Below are positions 8,364-19,778 of a DNA stretch of 64,000 bases, piece by piece. The DNA is taken from NCBI GenBank assembly GCA_964019335.1, contig OZ025713.1, positions 372,001 through 436,000 on the forward strand. The letters are read 5' to 3'. The position numbers and the translations under genes are program-made. Positions within the stretch are counted from its first letter, which is position 1. Each line of letters opens with the position of its first letter. The notes beneath the pieces were generated by a model. That model saw nothing but the letters and a program-made list of their open reading frames with translations. It was not told the origin of the DNA and ran no database searches. The stretch is from Diplonema japonicum (lineage: Eukaryota > Euglenozoa > Diplonemea > Diplonemida > Diplonemidae).

Positions 8364-11300
8364 CTATTCTTCAACTTCAGGCGTTTCCTCCCACTCGACA
8401 AGAGGATCGTACGCAGCACCCGTGTTGTGGACCATGTCGCAGCAGGAGTCGTGTTCATATTCATCGCTGTCCCACTCCTCATTGTTCCACCCATATACGT
8501 CCCACCCATTGCCATAAAAATGCCCTCCACAGGTGGGTGGGTCGTCAAATGATCCATCTTCCCGGCTGCACCCTTCGCTAGAAGCTTCGGTGGCATCGTC
8601 ATCGTCGGAGGTCTCGCCATGATCAGTTAGCAGTGGCTCTGAGGGGGTCTCAGAGGGTGTTGGCTCTTCTTGCGGGGCCTCGATGGGTTGCAAACACAAC
8701 GGTGGTGACTTGAACCACAAACCTGCATCAAGCTCCGCTGCCCTATACCATCTCTCTCTTTGTTCAATATCGCCACCAGCAGCGTCGGGTAGGTCGTCGT
8801 AATCGGCGTCGTCATCGTGCTGGGCGGCTTTTCCCCACCCCTCCCCTCCCTCTCCGTCTCTGCGCCACTGTGTCGAGTACTTGGGTGCCTTCCACCAGTT
8901 GTCGCGCAGCCATTGCTCTCGTACGGAAACTTCGTCGTCAGAGAGCCCTTCAATTTCCTGCATCGTTGTAATGGACTGCTTTGCGTCCTCTTGGTACGCT
9001 GCGATTGCGGTTGGTTTCTGCCAGTGTTGGTCACTGCCGAGTCCTAGAAGCTGCCATTGCAGCGGTTGTTGTTTCAGTTCTTCCTCCGCCTCCATCGCAC
9101 GATAGCTGCCCTCTTCCTCCAGACGCATCATGTCCCACTTTTCCAGCTCTATACGTTCTTCTATTGCTAGAATCTCTTTCTCATCACGATTTGGCGGAAC
9201 GTAGAAGGTCGTGTGCACCACAGCATCTAGGAGCTCGTCGGTAGCGATTGCAGGTTCTTCGCCTTCAGTGCCCTCAGCTAGTGGTGTGCGGAGGTCGTTG
9301 TTCTCCCTGTGCCGACACCACTCTATTCTGTCCACGATGTCCTGCACCTGCTGTGCTGTGGGTGGCTTGCCTGCGTTGATGGCCTCAAGAGCTTTTGGCA
9401 CCTCTTGCAGCAAGATGTGTTTCTCATTCTCCCTCCGCTCCCGTAGCCACTCCATGCGCTGTGCTTTGCTATCATCGCTAAGCTGCGTCCTGTACCAGTT
9501 GTCACGCCTTGTCAATTCTGCTTTGCTGGGCTTCGCTGGACGAGGAGCTTCCTGGTTGGCCATGTACCACTGTTCTCGTGCAGCAGCTTCCGCCTCTCCA
9601 CACGGGTGCTCCTGTCCCCCTCTTCTGTTTGCGTTCTGGCGGCAGTCAGCCGTCCATGCCGTCCCTTCCTGGCCGTCCCATTTCCAGTCCTCGAGGTACT
9701 GTGGTTCCTTCCACCATTCATTGTCAGATGCCTGGCGGTACCAGGTGTCCCTCTTCTCCCGCTCGGCTTGTCCACATGGATCTTCCCCATCTTTGGCCTT
9801 CATGTTCCCCGCGCACCACTGCTCTCCTCCCGCGGTCCAGTCAGCCACGTACTCGGGTGCTTTCCACCAGTTCTCGCGGTACCACTGGTCTCGCTTCACT
9901 GCATCTGCCCTGGAGCATGGTGTGTTGCACGCTTGCTTCGCAAACCCTTCTGTTTCCCCTGCCGCACGCCACATGTCACCAGCAGGACGGAACCAAGCCT
10001 CGCGTGCTGCCATTTCTTCTGCGCTGCAAGGAACTTGGCAGCCCTCCCTCTCTGCGCACCATGCTGACCCCTTCTTTCCATTCTTAGCCCAGTCCCATGC
10101 ACAGGATGGTGCTTTCCACCAGTTGTCTCTGTACCATTGTCTGCGCAGCATCTTCTCGCTTTCTTCCGTTGGGGCGTCTCCTGTGCCTTCTATCCCAGCT
10201 GTTTCGCCCGCTGCAGTCCACTTCATCCCGTCTTCTGCATTCAACTGGAAGTCTTCTATGTACTGCGGTTGCTTCCACCATTCCTCCGTAGGTGCGTGGG
10301 CACGGGCCCAGTCCTCCCTGAAGGGGGCTTGCTTCCACCACTCCTTGTCTTGGTGTGCATCGTTGCTCTTTGCTGTCCATGCCGCTCCCTCAGATCCGTT
10401 CTTGTAGAAGTCGTCTGTGTACTTACGCTGCTTCCACCAATTTGCCTTGTACCAAGCTTCGCGCTTCTGCTTCTCTTGTGATGCAGCTGGCTTTTCCAGA
10501 CCTCGCCCTGCAGTAGAGTCAGCCAAGGTCTTCGCAGTCCAGTGCCTTCCTGCTTCCCTGTTCTCGAAGTAGTCTTCGACGCAAGGTGGCTGCATCCACC
10601 ACTCGCTGTCAGCATTCTTATACCACTCCTCTCGGTGTGCCTTCTCTGCATCTGCGACAGGGGTTTTGCACTTTCCGGAGTCAGCTGCCTTCTGAGTGCT
10701 CTCTTGCCATGCCTTGCCTTGCTTCTTCCAGTCCTCCTTGTACTTGTCCTGCTTCCACCAGTTCTTGCCGTACCACTTTTGCCTTCTTGCTAGTTCTAAT
10801 TTCGGTGCCTCGCTGCCACCTTCGACATCAGCTCCTTCCTCTGTTACAGCTGCCCATTTCCTTCCACTTGCAAAGTAGTCCTCGCGGCACGGCTCCTGCA
10901 TCCACCACTCGGTGTCCTGCGGTTCTGCGGCTTGTGTCAAGGCAGACGCGTCAGCACCATTCTCCTTGAAGTCTTGTCTGGCTGCCTGCTGCTTCCACCA
11001 GTCTCCGTTGCGGTAGAACTCCTCGCGGGCGAGCTTGTCGGCAACGCAGCACTTCTCCATGTCGCCCTGCGTGTCACTGTTCCACCTCTTCACAAGTCCG
11101 CACGGCCCGTTCGCCTCGTACCAAGCAGCACGGCGTGTCTGCTCCTCTCTGCTTGCGATGTATGTCTGGCCCTTGCCCTCTAGGCCGCTGGTCTCGTCTG
11201 CCGCCAGCCAACGCGTGCCTAGGTTTCCGTCCTGTTGCCAATCTTTGATGTATGGCTCTTCCTTCCACCACTCTGCGTCCCGTGTTGCAACCCAGTCGTT

Positions 11301-12035
11301 TCTGTACTTGTCGCACTTCCACCACTCCCATCCTTTGAAGAACTCCTCACGCCCGCAGAGCTCCGTGTCTGTGGCTCTCTCCGCGGCTCCTTCCAGCACG
11401 GCGGTCCACAGCGCCCCGTTCTGCTTCTTCTTCTCCCAGTCCTTGCGGTACGGCTCTGCCTTCCACCATTCCCCGTCTTGGTCCTTCTCGCAGTTGTCGT
11501 AGTCGGAGACCCTTGTGGCGTACGTGTCGAAGGCAGCTGCGATGGTAGCGGTGGCAGCGGCAGGCATGTAGTCGACAGGCTGCCATGGTGCGCCGTTGTC
11601 TTGAAGGTCTTTTCTAGTCTGTTCTAGTTTTTGCTGCTGGGCTTCGCGTTGCTTTTCCCTTTCAGGCTGCATGGCGTGGCGCAGGCGGGTGTGCTCCTCT
11701 TCCATCTGTGCGAACTCTTGGTGCTTGGCAGTGTTGCATGCCTCAAGCTGCTTGAAGTCGGCGATAGGGTCCGCGGGTGCTGCCTTCGTGGAGTCTTGCT
11801 TGGCAGGGGCTGCCCTCTTCTTGTTCCCCCTTGCTTTCATCTTCAGCCACGCCAAGATGGTCTCGGGCTCCTCCCCTTCCTCCAGCATATCAAACACCCT
11901 CGCAAGCTGCTTCACAGTGACGTGTTTCAGCAGCAACACTGTGCCTTCCTCGATGACACCACCGCTGCATTCCACTTCCATCAGGATCTTTTGGATGGGT
12001 CCGCCCAGGTTCTCGAATTGGTTAAGGCCGTGCAT
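8364..12035 (-). CDS. Large Trp-rich WWK-repeat protein, family unknown
   Basis: A 1223-residue protein that I do not recognise. After an N-terminal region without repeats (about 1-95) and an acidic/Gln-rich, coiled-coil-like segment (about 95-165), most of the protein is a tandem array of about 14 units built on a WWKxPxYxxDW core, often preceded by RxxWYRxN and followed by GxxGxxW about ten residues later. Some units read WWM or WFK, and the tyrosine may be Cys or Phe. Between units lie acidic, Glu- and Ala-rich linkers with Cys at some positions. The last ~100 residues are very acidic (DDDD, EEW, DSDEYEHD). No signal peptide or membrane segment is visible, so it is probably cytosolic or nuclear. 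The ATG at 12035 opens the longest frame; the stop is TAG. The gene is intact over 3.67 kb with GC content well above its flanks, which argues that it is expressed and selected. Confidence 0.85.
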   Translation of the reverse strand: MHGLNQFENLGGPIQKILMEVECSGGVIEEGTVLLLKHVTVKQLARVFDMLEEGEEPETILAWLKMKARGNKKRAAPAKQDSTKAAPADPIADFKQLEACNTAKHQEFAQMEEEHTRLRHAMQPEREKQREAQQQKLEQTRKDLQDNGAPWQPVDYMPAAATATIAAAFDTYATRVSDYDNCEKDQDGEWWKAEPYRKDWEKKKQNGALWTAVLEGAAERATDTELCGREEFFKGWEWWKCDKYRNDWVATRDAEWWKEEPYIKDWQQDGNLGTRWLAADETSGLEGKGQTYIASREEQTRRAAWYEANGPCGLVKRWNSDTQGDMEKCCVADKLAREEFYRNGDWWKQQAARQDFKENGADASALTQAAEPQDTEWWMQEPCREDYFASGRKWAAVTEEGADVEGGSEAPKLELARRQKWYGKNWWKQDKYKEDWKKQGKAWQESTQKAADSGKCKTPVADAEKAHREEWYKNADSEWWMQPPCVEDYFENREAGRHWTAKTLADSTAGRGLEKPAASQEKQKREAWYKANWWKQRKYTDDFYKNGSEGAAWTAKSNDAHQDKEWWKQAPFREDWARAHAPTEEWWKQPQYIEDFQLNAEDGMKWTAAGETAGIEGTGDAPTEESEKMLRRQWYRDNWWKAPSCAWDWAKNGKKGSAWCAEREGCQVPCSAEEMAAREAWFRPAGDMWRAAGETEGFAKQACNTPCSRADAVKRDQWYRENWWKAPEYVADWTAGGEQWCAGNMKAKDGEDPCGQAEREKRDTWYRQASDNEWWKEPQYLEDWKWDGQEGTAWTADCRQNANRRGGQEHPCGEAEAAAREQWYMANQEAPRPAKPSKAELTRRDNWYRTQLSDDSKAQRMEWLRERRENEKHILLQEVPKALEAINAGKPPTAQQVQDIVDRIEWCRHRENNDLRTPLAEGTEGEEPAIATDELLDAVVHTTFYVPPNRDEKEILAIEERIELEKWDMMRLEEEGSYRAMEAEEELKQQPLQWQLLGLGSDQHWQKPTAIAAYQEDAKQSITTMQEIEGLSDDEVSVREQWLRDNWWKAPKYSTQWRRDGEGGEGWGKAAQHDDDADYDDLPDAAGGDIEQRERWYRAAELDAGLWFKSPPLCLQPIEAPQEEPTPSETPSEPLLTDHGETSDDDDATEASSEGCSREDGSFDDPPTCGGHFYGNGWDVYGWNNEEWDSDEYEHDSCCDMVHNTGAAYDPLVEWEETPEVEE

Positions 12036-12789
12036 TTTGTCTTTTACTCACTAACGAGTTACCTGAATGTGCGGGGTGGAGAAAGGAGAAGAAACAGAAT
12101 AAAAGGGAGGGGGGGAAATAATAATAAAAAAAAAAAAAAAAAAAAAGATACAGCTAGCGATGAAAGAAGAAAAAAAAAAAAAAAAACAAAAAAACTGGAA
12201 GCAAAAAAAAAAAAAAGAAAATATATTTTTACTCAAAGTACATGGTGTTGCTCAATGATCAAAGCAAGATTTTCAAACATGTAAAATTAAAAACTTTGTC
12301 AACAATAAGATAAGGAGAAAAAAAAGGGGGGGGGGAAAGGAGGACTCTTTTCTTCCCCAGCTTCGTGGGACAACATTCTTTTTTTTTTTTAATGCAACTT
12401 CCTCTCTTTTTTTTTTCTTTTTCTCCTTTTTTTTCTTTTTTTATTCGCGTTAGGGAACAACAACGGGGGGGGGGGGGGGGGGGGGGACGGTGGGGAAAGA
12501 ACTAAGAAGTGAGACGCTCAAAGCGAGAGAGGGTTTATTTGGAAGGAGGTTGTGGCTTGGAGGTGGAATAGTACAGTCCAACTAAGCGATTCCCTCTATA
12601 GCAATAGGGGAGGGAAGGAGGACATATTAGTAATTCGCGTCAAAACAACTGCATAAAGGCTGGGGGGGGGGGGGGGGGGGGGGGCACTCTTTACATGACA
12701 TAACTCTTGCACTCGGTACGCAGAATGAGGCCAGAGGGGGATTTTTTTTTTTCTTTCGATTGTTGTAAAGTGAAAAATGCCTACAAAAA

Positions 12790-12900
12790 GAACTAGGCGA
12801 ACTAAACTAGTCGATGGCAGCGTAATGGGTTATTTTTTTATTAAGGGTAAAAATAACACTCGCGCGCATAAACGAATGAATCGCCAAACTAGTTTTCTTT
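12790..12900 (+). repeat. Dispersed ~100-bp repeat, copy 2
   Basis: Starts AACTAGTCGATGGCAGCGTA, continues through a T-rich stretch to CTCGCGCGCATAAA and ends CCAAACTAG before a T tract. Nearly the same opening is found at 35350. Confidence 0.65.
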
Positions 12901-13049
12901 TTTTTTTTTTTTTTTTTTTTTTTTGTTGTGCACAATGGCTCATAAAAAACTCGGTAATTTTGTCACTTTTTTTTTTTCCAATTTACAAATAACTTTATGC
13001 GTTCGACAGTTGGGGGAGGCATTCCACACAAAAAAAAAACTTTTTAAAA

Positions 13050-13640
13050 AACCATGTTTCTCAGGAGAGTAAGCGGTTACCCCCTACCGACCTTTTCAAA
13101 AAAGAAGAAAGAAAGAAAAAAAAGAAGAAGAAGAAGGGCTATGTACAAAATCAGCCCCAAACCTTTGGTAACTTTGGCAACCTTTCTTTGGTACAAAATT
13201 GACCACCAGCTTTTTTTTTTTTTTTTTTTTTTTTACCACTAAATTTTTTTTAAAAAAAAAAAGAGGGAATTTTGCTCCCTTTTGTACTTTACTGAAGGTA
13301 AAGGTGCAAGGCAGTACATTCTTTACAAAGTAGGGGTCAATTTTGTACTTTTTTGAAAGTTGGGGGGGGGGGGGGGGGGGGGGGGGGCAAGGTCGTACCT
13401 TTTCGAACCTGAGGGTGCAAGGCTGTACTTTTCAACGAGTTGGGGTCATTTTTGCACTTTTTTTTTCGAAGGTTAGGCATTGTACCTTTTTCCGAAAAAC
13501 CTAGGGGTGCAATGGCTGCACCGCTCTTAAAAAGCTGGGGGGGGGGGGGGGGGGTAACTTTTGTACTTAAGTACAAAAAGTAACCCCACTACCTACTTTT
13601 CGCAGCGGTACAACGTCGCACCAGCCATTTTAGCTTTGAC
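13050..13640. repeat. Degenerate tandem repeat around GGTGCAAGGC-GTACTTT
   Basis: Variants of GGGGTGCAAGG, TTTTGTACTTT and a short spacer recur roughly every 50-65 bases, interrupted by a G tract. Some copies are inverted (GTACAAAATCAGCCCC, near 13143). Non-coding. Confidence 0.5.
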
Positions 13641-13956
13641 AAAAACTTCAGAAGACAAGAGGTTCAAAAAAAAAAAAGGAGAGAAAAAAAAAGTGTTTTT
13701 TTTTTGTTCGTTTTTTTTTTTTTTTTTTTCCCCAGTCCCCTCATTCGTTTTCCCTTTCGCTCTCTCTTTTTTTTTCTTCTTTTTTTTTTCTTCTCTTCAC
13801 TCGCTTTTTGTGTAAGCGCTCTTCACAAAAAGGAGAATAAAGAAAAGAAAAAAAAGGGGGGGGAAAGAAAAAGAGACATTTAAAGAAGAAAACTAAACGG
13901 GGAGCAGAAAAGGAGAAAAAAAAGGGGGGGAGAGAACCTAACATGTACGCACTAGC

Positions 13957-13997
<41 letters not shown>

Positions 13998-14449
13998 TCC
14001 CCCCCCTTTTTTTTTTATATTCCCGCGCTCAAAATACGAGCACGAAAATTTTAGCAGGTTAAAAAAAAAGGGGGGGGTAAATAAAGATGCAAGCAAGGAC
14101 AAAACATATGGCAGAAGGAGGGGATAAAATTACTGCGGTATGAAAAATAAAAAAATAAAAACCCCACCCCCAAGCCATAATAAACTAAAGGGGTAAAAGA
14201 ACATATAAAAAAAAAAGAGAATTACATTTTTTTTTTTGCCTTAATCTGATGAGCACCTTTTCCTTTCACTATCCAACTAGCCCTGGGAGGGAGAACCACC
14301 AATTTTCGGAGGGGGAAAGCTTTTGTTCACTTTGACCATTTTCCCAGACCTACTCTACCCACGTAGAAGCAATAAAGAAAATTGGACCCCTCCCCTGTAG
14401 CTATGCCGGGGGGGGCATCAGTGCATCAGGTTAAACTAGTTGCGGCTAC

Positions 14450-14487
<38 letters not shown>

Positions 14488-14545
14488 TTTAATTCTGAGC
14501 AGCTCTCTCAAAGAATTTAGGCCGGAAAGATATAAATCAGGTTTC

Positions 14546-14624
14546 GGGCGTGAAATAAAGTATCTGATTTTTTTTTTTTTTTTTTCCCTCATGTTTTTAA
14601 GCCAAGGTACTTTATTTCACGCCC
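14546..14624. repeat. 17-bp perfect inverted repeat
   Basis: GGGCGTGAAATAAAGTA at 14546-14562 is the exact reverse complement of 14608-14624, with a T-rich loop of 45 bases. It could form a hairpin or be the end of a transposon. Confidence 0.75.
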
Positions 14625-15540
14625 ACAGTCATTTCTAGCAAAATGGGAAGAAAACCGCAAGCAACGGCAAGCAAAATAGCCTAGAAGAAGGACAAACCCA
14701 ATAGAAAAGCAGCATCAGCTATTATAAACATCAGTACAATCAAGGACTCGCTAGTTCCTCCATCTGGACAAGCTACAGTAGGCCCAATGGAGAGATGAAG
14801 TCGCAATATACACGTCTGCAAGAGTGGCCACAGCTGTTCACGCTGGAACAAATGAAAGCCTACTTCGAAGACGCAACTTTGTACACCGACAGAAGGAGGA
14901 TGCTGGATGCAAAGTGACGATCCAGCACAAAAAGAAAAAGGGGCATAAATTCTTTTCGAGAGCAGCTCATCATTAAATAAAATGCAGTATTGAATAAAAT
15001 CAGAGCATGATTTCACTTTGTGGGGTCCCCCCCCTTTTTTTTTTTGACTCGTTTTTTTTTTTTTTTTTTTTTTTTTTTACTCACTCGTCAAAAAAGGGGA
15101 CCCTTTGTAAGTTTTCTTGGAGCCCTGTGGCCCGGTTCCTGTAGAGCCAAAAAAAATAAAATAAGAATTCAGACTTTTAAACTAAAAGGTATTATAAGTA
15201 AGGGCTGCTTTTACAAAGACCAGCCACAGTCACGTGGGGGCAAGTTTTATAGTTCATCATCACGTCAAGCATGATCGGTACCTTTACCCCTTGTGCCTCG
15301 CGGAGGGAAGGTATTTCGTCTGCCAAAATAAAATATAAGAACCCCTTTTTCTTTTTCTTTTTTTCTTTTCTTTTTTTCTTCTTCTTTTTTTTTTTTTTTT
15401 TTCTTCTTCTTCTAGGAGAACGAATAAAATTAGAAATCCGAAGAGGGCTATTTTTTATTCTTTTCTTCCGAAAAGAAAAAGAAAAAAAAAAGAAGAAAAA
15501 AAATACTGTAAAACGAAAAACTCCCACAGAAGGAATGTCT

Positions 15541-15581
<41 letters not shown>

Positions 15582-15904
15582 CTTTTTTATTTGGTGGGCC
15601 TGCGGCTTTCGTAGCCTTTCTTGCTGCAAAGTTTGTTCCTCGCTATGGTATGGGAGGAAGAAAAAAAGCAGGAGCCGGAAAAAAATGTCCGGTTTTGTTT
15701 TGGTGTCCGGGAGTTTTTTCTATTCGTTTTACAGTGTATAAGAGTTAAAGGAGGTGTTGCAGTGCCTTTGAAAAAAAAGAGGGGGGGGGGGAAGAAAAGG
15801 AAACACAACTTAAAAGAAATATAATATTATTAATAATTATTTTAACCATTAAGCCCACAGGCAAAAAACCGAAAAAAGCCCATTTTTGAGGCGATTCCAA
15901 AGAA

Positions 15905-17500
15905 TTCAAAAAAATGGCAGCATTTAACCATACAAAGTGTTCTTTTTATGGAGAAATGACCTCTGGAGACATTCAGGTGAACTTATGATTTTTGACCCAA
16001 CACCCTTTTTGGTAAGGGGGGGAAGAGGAGTAGAAAAAAGTGAATAATAAAATGCACTAAAAACCCCTTGTAACACTATTCTAGCCCAGATTTAGCTTGC
16101 GTTTCACACCCCTCTGGCCAGTGGAGGGGGTCCGGGGGTCCATCAGTGAGTTTCTGGTACTTGTCGGTGTTTCGGGCTCCTGAAGATCATCCTCGGTGAT
16201 GTCTCCGTTCAGGTGGTAAAGCCAAAAGCAAGATGTGGAATAGAGGCACTTGCCACAGGTGGAACATTCATAGCCAGAGGACCCTCTGGGACCCATGCAA
16301 TGATGGACTATGCACCTATTATGCTAATTTTTGCAGGAAAATGCTCTTTGATGCGGTCAAACCTTACACCCTTCGAGTCTTGTGGTCTCGATGGTGCAGG
16401 TTCTTTGCCCATGCATTTACAGAGGCCGTGTGCGATGCATTCTTCCAGTTCATTGAACTTGATGGGGGAATTGATGCTCTTCGCAAGTACCCAGCAGCTG
16501 AAGAGGCTTTTGTCAAGCAGGAACCTTAATATTTTCATCTGCCACCGGCGGCTTTGGACTACTTTGTGTTGCGTTGGGTGGCAGCGTCGTTCCCATCTCC
16601 ACCCCCCATAAGGGAGGTGTAGGTTTCAACGACCTTTGGAATGGGAAAGGCGACCCTGGACTTTTTCTTTGCCTTGCCGGCCCATCTTTGACGAGTGGCG
16701 GTCATCTTTGGCTTGAAAGGGGAGAAGCACAAGCTTTCCGCCCTGCCACAAAAAAAAAAAGTGCATGCCGGGCCTGTTTCGTTGGAACACCCGGAACTCT
16801 CCCCTTTTCATCACCTGCCCCCGTTCCTTGATAGTCCGAGAGGCCTTTCCCCAACGCTGCATCGCAGCTTCAACCAGCCAGCGGGCCTTGTAGAGTTTGT
16901 CATGCCGGGCTGATCTCATCTCGATCAGGGTCCCGGGATGGGTCCTTGCACAGATATATGTTTCCAAAGAACAGCTCAAACCGGTTTCCGGACATGACGC
17001 GTGCAAACCCCTGAGTATGCATAATGGAGTCAGGACCGGTTTTCCAGTAGTCATGGAAGTTGGGACGGGTGGTGAGGTCCATTAACACCCATAGGCCCAG
17101 AAACGCTCGGATTTCGGCTTCCGTGGATTTCTAGCGTGGATTTCGGCTTCCGTGACTCTTTTGCGGCGCTCCAGGTGGTTGTTTGTGAATGCTGTCAGGC
17201 ATCGGAGGGTGTATGGTGTAAAAAACGAATAAAAAAGCTGGAGAGGGCTCTTCCCTGTTGGGTCGTCTGCTGGTTCGATTACACTGCCTCTTTCCACCCC
17301 ATTTCCTCCAATTCTTCCACACTTTCCTCCCCCCAAGTACTACTAGACTCAGAACTACCATTTTCTGACATTTCTTAGCATTCTTCATCACTCACGACCA
17401 GCCCTCTGCTCCAGTCGAGTATTCTTCATTCTCAAATCATTTTTTCCCGGATTTTCGACCTCTCAAATTCTTAAAATAATGAAAAAGGGCAGCATTTAGC
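15905..17500 (-). mobile_element. Decayed piggyBac-like transposon
   Basis: Bounded by GGCAGCATTTAACCATACAAAGTG-like motifs at about 15917 and 17487 (direct, not inverted, copies of the same motif), the same motif family seen at the other piggyBac-like relics. It encloses a broken transposase on the minus strand. Confidence 0.6.
16081..17391 (-). pseudogene. piggyBac-like transposase pseudogene
   Basis: On the minus strand, frame pieces give an N-terminal/central segment (about 17088-16900) with RPNFHDYWKTGPDS and MSGNRFELFFGNIY, typical of the YW...MxxxRFxxI region of piggyBac-type (DDE_Tnp_1_7) transposases. A later piece (about 16296-16081) carries the Cys-rich tail YECSTCGKCLYSTSCFWLYH. 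Several frame changes separate them, so the gene is dead. Homology is by pattern, not by search. Confidence 0.65.
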
Positions 17501-17504
17501 CAAA

Positions 17505-17722
17505 CAAAGTGGAAAAAATCGCGCAATGGCGTCAGAAAAGTGAAAGAAAGGTCATAATTTGACCAAAAGGCCTATAGATTTTTTTCTTTTTTTTTTATGT
17601 CATATATATATGACATGTGGGTTTAATGGTTAAAAAAATAAATAAATAAAAGAGGAGGAATGTTACGGGAAGGACTTTGACCATGATTAGATTGGCCATG
17701 GTTTCTTTTTCTTTTTGTTTTT

Positions 17723-17777
<55 letters not shown>

Positions 17778-18237
17778 CGTTCTCCTTTTTCTTTGTTTTC
17801 TTTCGATCTTATCGGTTTTTTTTTTTTTTTTTTTTTTTTTTCTTTTTCCTACCGTAAAATGATCCAAAACAAGTAGAGCCGATAACGGCTACCTTAGAAT
17901 AGAGGGAGAGTTGGCGTGAGTCTGCTCGTGTCGTATATATAAAAAGACCTTTCTTTCAAAAAAAAAAAAAAAAATCGGTGGCTGTGGTAGGGGGCGGTTT
18001 GGCTCTAGGAGAAGAGTGGTTTGTCATAGGGCGTGTACCCTCGTCATTGCGTTGGTCTCTGCTATTCAGGTGTATCGCATCCTTCCAGTCCTGTGAGCCG
18101 GGTGGTCAGCTCACAGAGGCCATTCAGTCACGCTCCGTTCGATTTTCTGGTGGAAAAAAAAAAAAGAAAAGAAAAAAAAACAATTACACGTTGTCATAGA
18201 ACCCCGTCAAGCAGGGAAACAAAAACAAAATTTAAAA

Positions 18238-18287
<50 letters not shown>

Positions 18288-18445
18288 AGTTTTCTCAGAA
18301 GATTTCTTTTTCAAAAGATCTCCTGTGGATCCCTTTAGCTTGACAGGTACCCGCGGTGCTTTATGTATGTCAACTTACTTGTAAAGAGCAAGGAAAAGAG
18401 AAGAAAGGAAGTTTCGGCCACAGAGCGAAGGAGGGAGAGAGAAAG

Positions 18446-18476
<31 letters not shown>

Positions 18477-18850
18477 AAATAATAGTTGTTGGTGTTGATT
18501 TGATTTCTTTCTTTTTTTTTTTTTCTTTCTATTCGTGGCCGCTTCGCTGTTCCCCTGAGAGTTGGAGCCCTCTCCCTCAGCAGGGGAAAAGAAAACAACA
18601 ACAGTATTTTCAAAAGCTTTTTCTTTTTTTTTTTTATCCATTTCATATCTCTCAAAAATGCCGATTTCCCTTAATGTTACTTCATTTCGCCGACGCCCCC
18701 CAAAAAGAATAGTAGTTTTCTGGATGGTCAGCTCGGTTCGAATTGGTAATTTTACTTCTTTTTCAACTTGGTCTGGTAGTGCCAGGTGTAGCGGGGGAGG
18801 TGGAGGTATGAACCAACACATCTTACGTCACTCAAATTTACTTTCAAAAC

Positions 18851-18894
<44 letters not shown>

Positions 18895-19778
18895 AAAGGC
18901 ACTAGAGATATGTGGATGTAAAGTAAGAAGAAAAAAAAGAAAGAAAAAAAGGGTTTTTTTTTTTTTTTTTTCTTAAAATATCCCCGCTATGAAAACACTG
19001 GGCGAAGGGAGGCCCTCATTTCTTTTCATTCATTTTTTTTTTTCTTTTCTTTTCATTGTGCAATATAAAAGGTATTCCCCCACTACCAGCGGCCGGAGCC
19101 CTCTGAGAAACTCCTACAGTTCCTTTGTGTGTGGGGGGGAGGAGGTGGCGCTTAGGTACTTGCACTTCAAAATGCGTACTTTGCTCGCCCATGACGGGCC
19201 TCGCAAGAAGAAAAAGGGAGGTAGAAAAAAAAATAGGATGATAGGGCTTATAGGTAAACAAAGGCTTTTTTTTTTTTTTTTTTTTTTTTGTTGCCATATG
19301 TTCGTTAGGGTGCTCCTAGCTCATCATTTTCTCATTTTTTTTGGGGGGGGGTCAGAGAAAGAAAAACTTGCTTTTTTTTTTTTTCATCACTTTATTTTTT
19401 TTTTTTTTTTTTTTTTTTTTTCCAAAACTTGTGATGATTCCTTTCCCATCAGCCTGCCACTATAAGGAAGCGCTGATCTTACTGTAAAACCCGAGAGCTC
19501 ACCAAACTTGTATAAGCCCTCGGACCCCACTGCCCCTTGCAAGGCTCCTTTGTTACCTGATGGCTACTAAAGCACAAGAGGGAGGATGTACACTTGCCTT
19601 TCTTTTCTTTTCAAAGAGATCACGAGCGAAGAAAGAAGAAAAAGAGAGAGAGAAAAAAAGAGGGGGAAACCCACGTAATCTCATCTACGAAAAAAAAAGA
19701 AATAAAGAAAGAAACAAAAACAAAAAAAAAAAAAAAAAAAAAAAAGCATCTTTTTTCTTCTTTCTTTCCCCAAGAACC
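17505..19778. other. Low-complexity intergenic stretch
   Basis: Contains a long T tract (about 17725-17777), (TA)n at about 18246-18281, (GA)n at about 18443-18472, and further T tracts near 18851-18891, 18954-18971, 19267-19289 and 19396-19421. No gene seen; open frames are Lys/Phe homopolymer artefacts. Confidence 0.55.
18246..18281. repeat. (TA)n microsatellite
   Basis: About 18 TA units, preceded by an A tract. Confidence 0.9.

Larger units (their letters stand above)
12055..15880. other. Low-complexity intergenic stretch
   Basis: About 3.8 kb rich in A, T and G homopolymers (G tracts near 12465-12486, 12662-12684, 13362-13387 and 13539-13554; T tracts near 12899-12924, 13962-13990, 14451-14485 and 15542-15581). 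A short open frame at 14641-15016 gives no recognisable protein. Repeats inside are listed separately. No gene supported. Confidence 0.5.

Noticed and set aside
9211-10407. 398-codon plus-strand open frame inside the WWK gene
   Set aside because: Antisense to the Trp repeats (CCA codons give Ser/His/Pro-rich shadows); no domain and fully inside a longer coherent frame.
14641-15016. Possible small gene next to the 17-bp inverted repeat
   Set aside because: Frames on both strands are broken or lack any recognisable motif; too weak to call.
15192-15741. Lys- and Phe-rich frames across T and A tracts
   Set aside because: Homopolymer artefacts; similar frames occur at every long A/T tract in the window.
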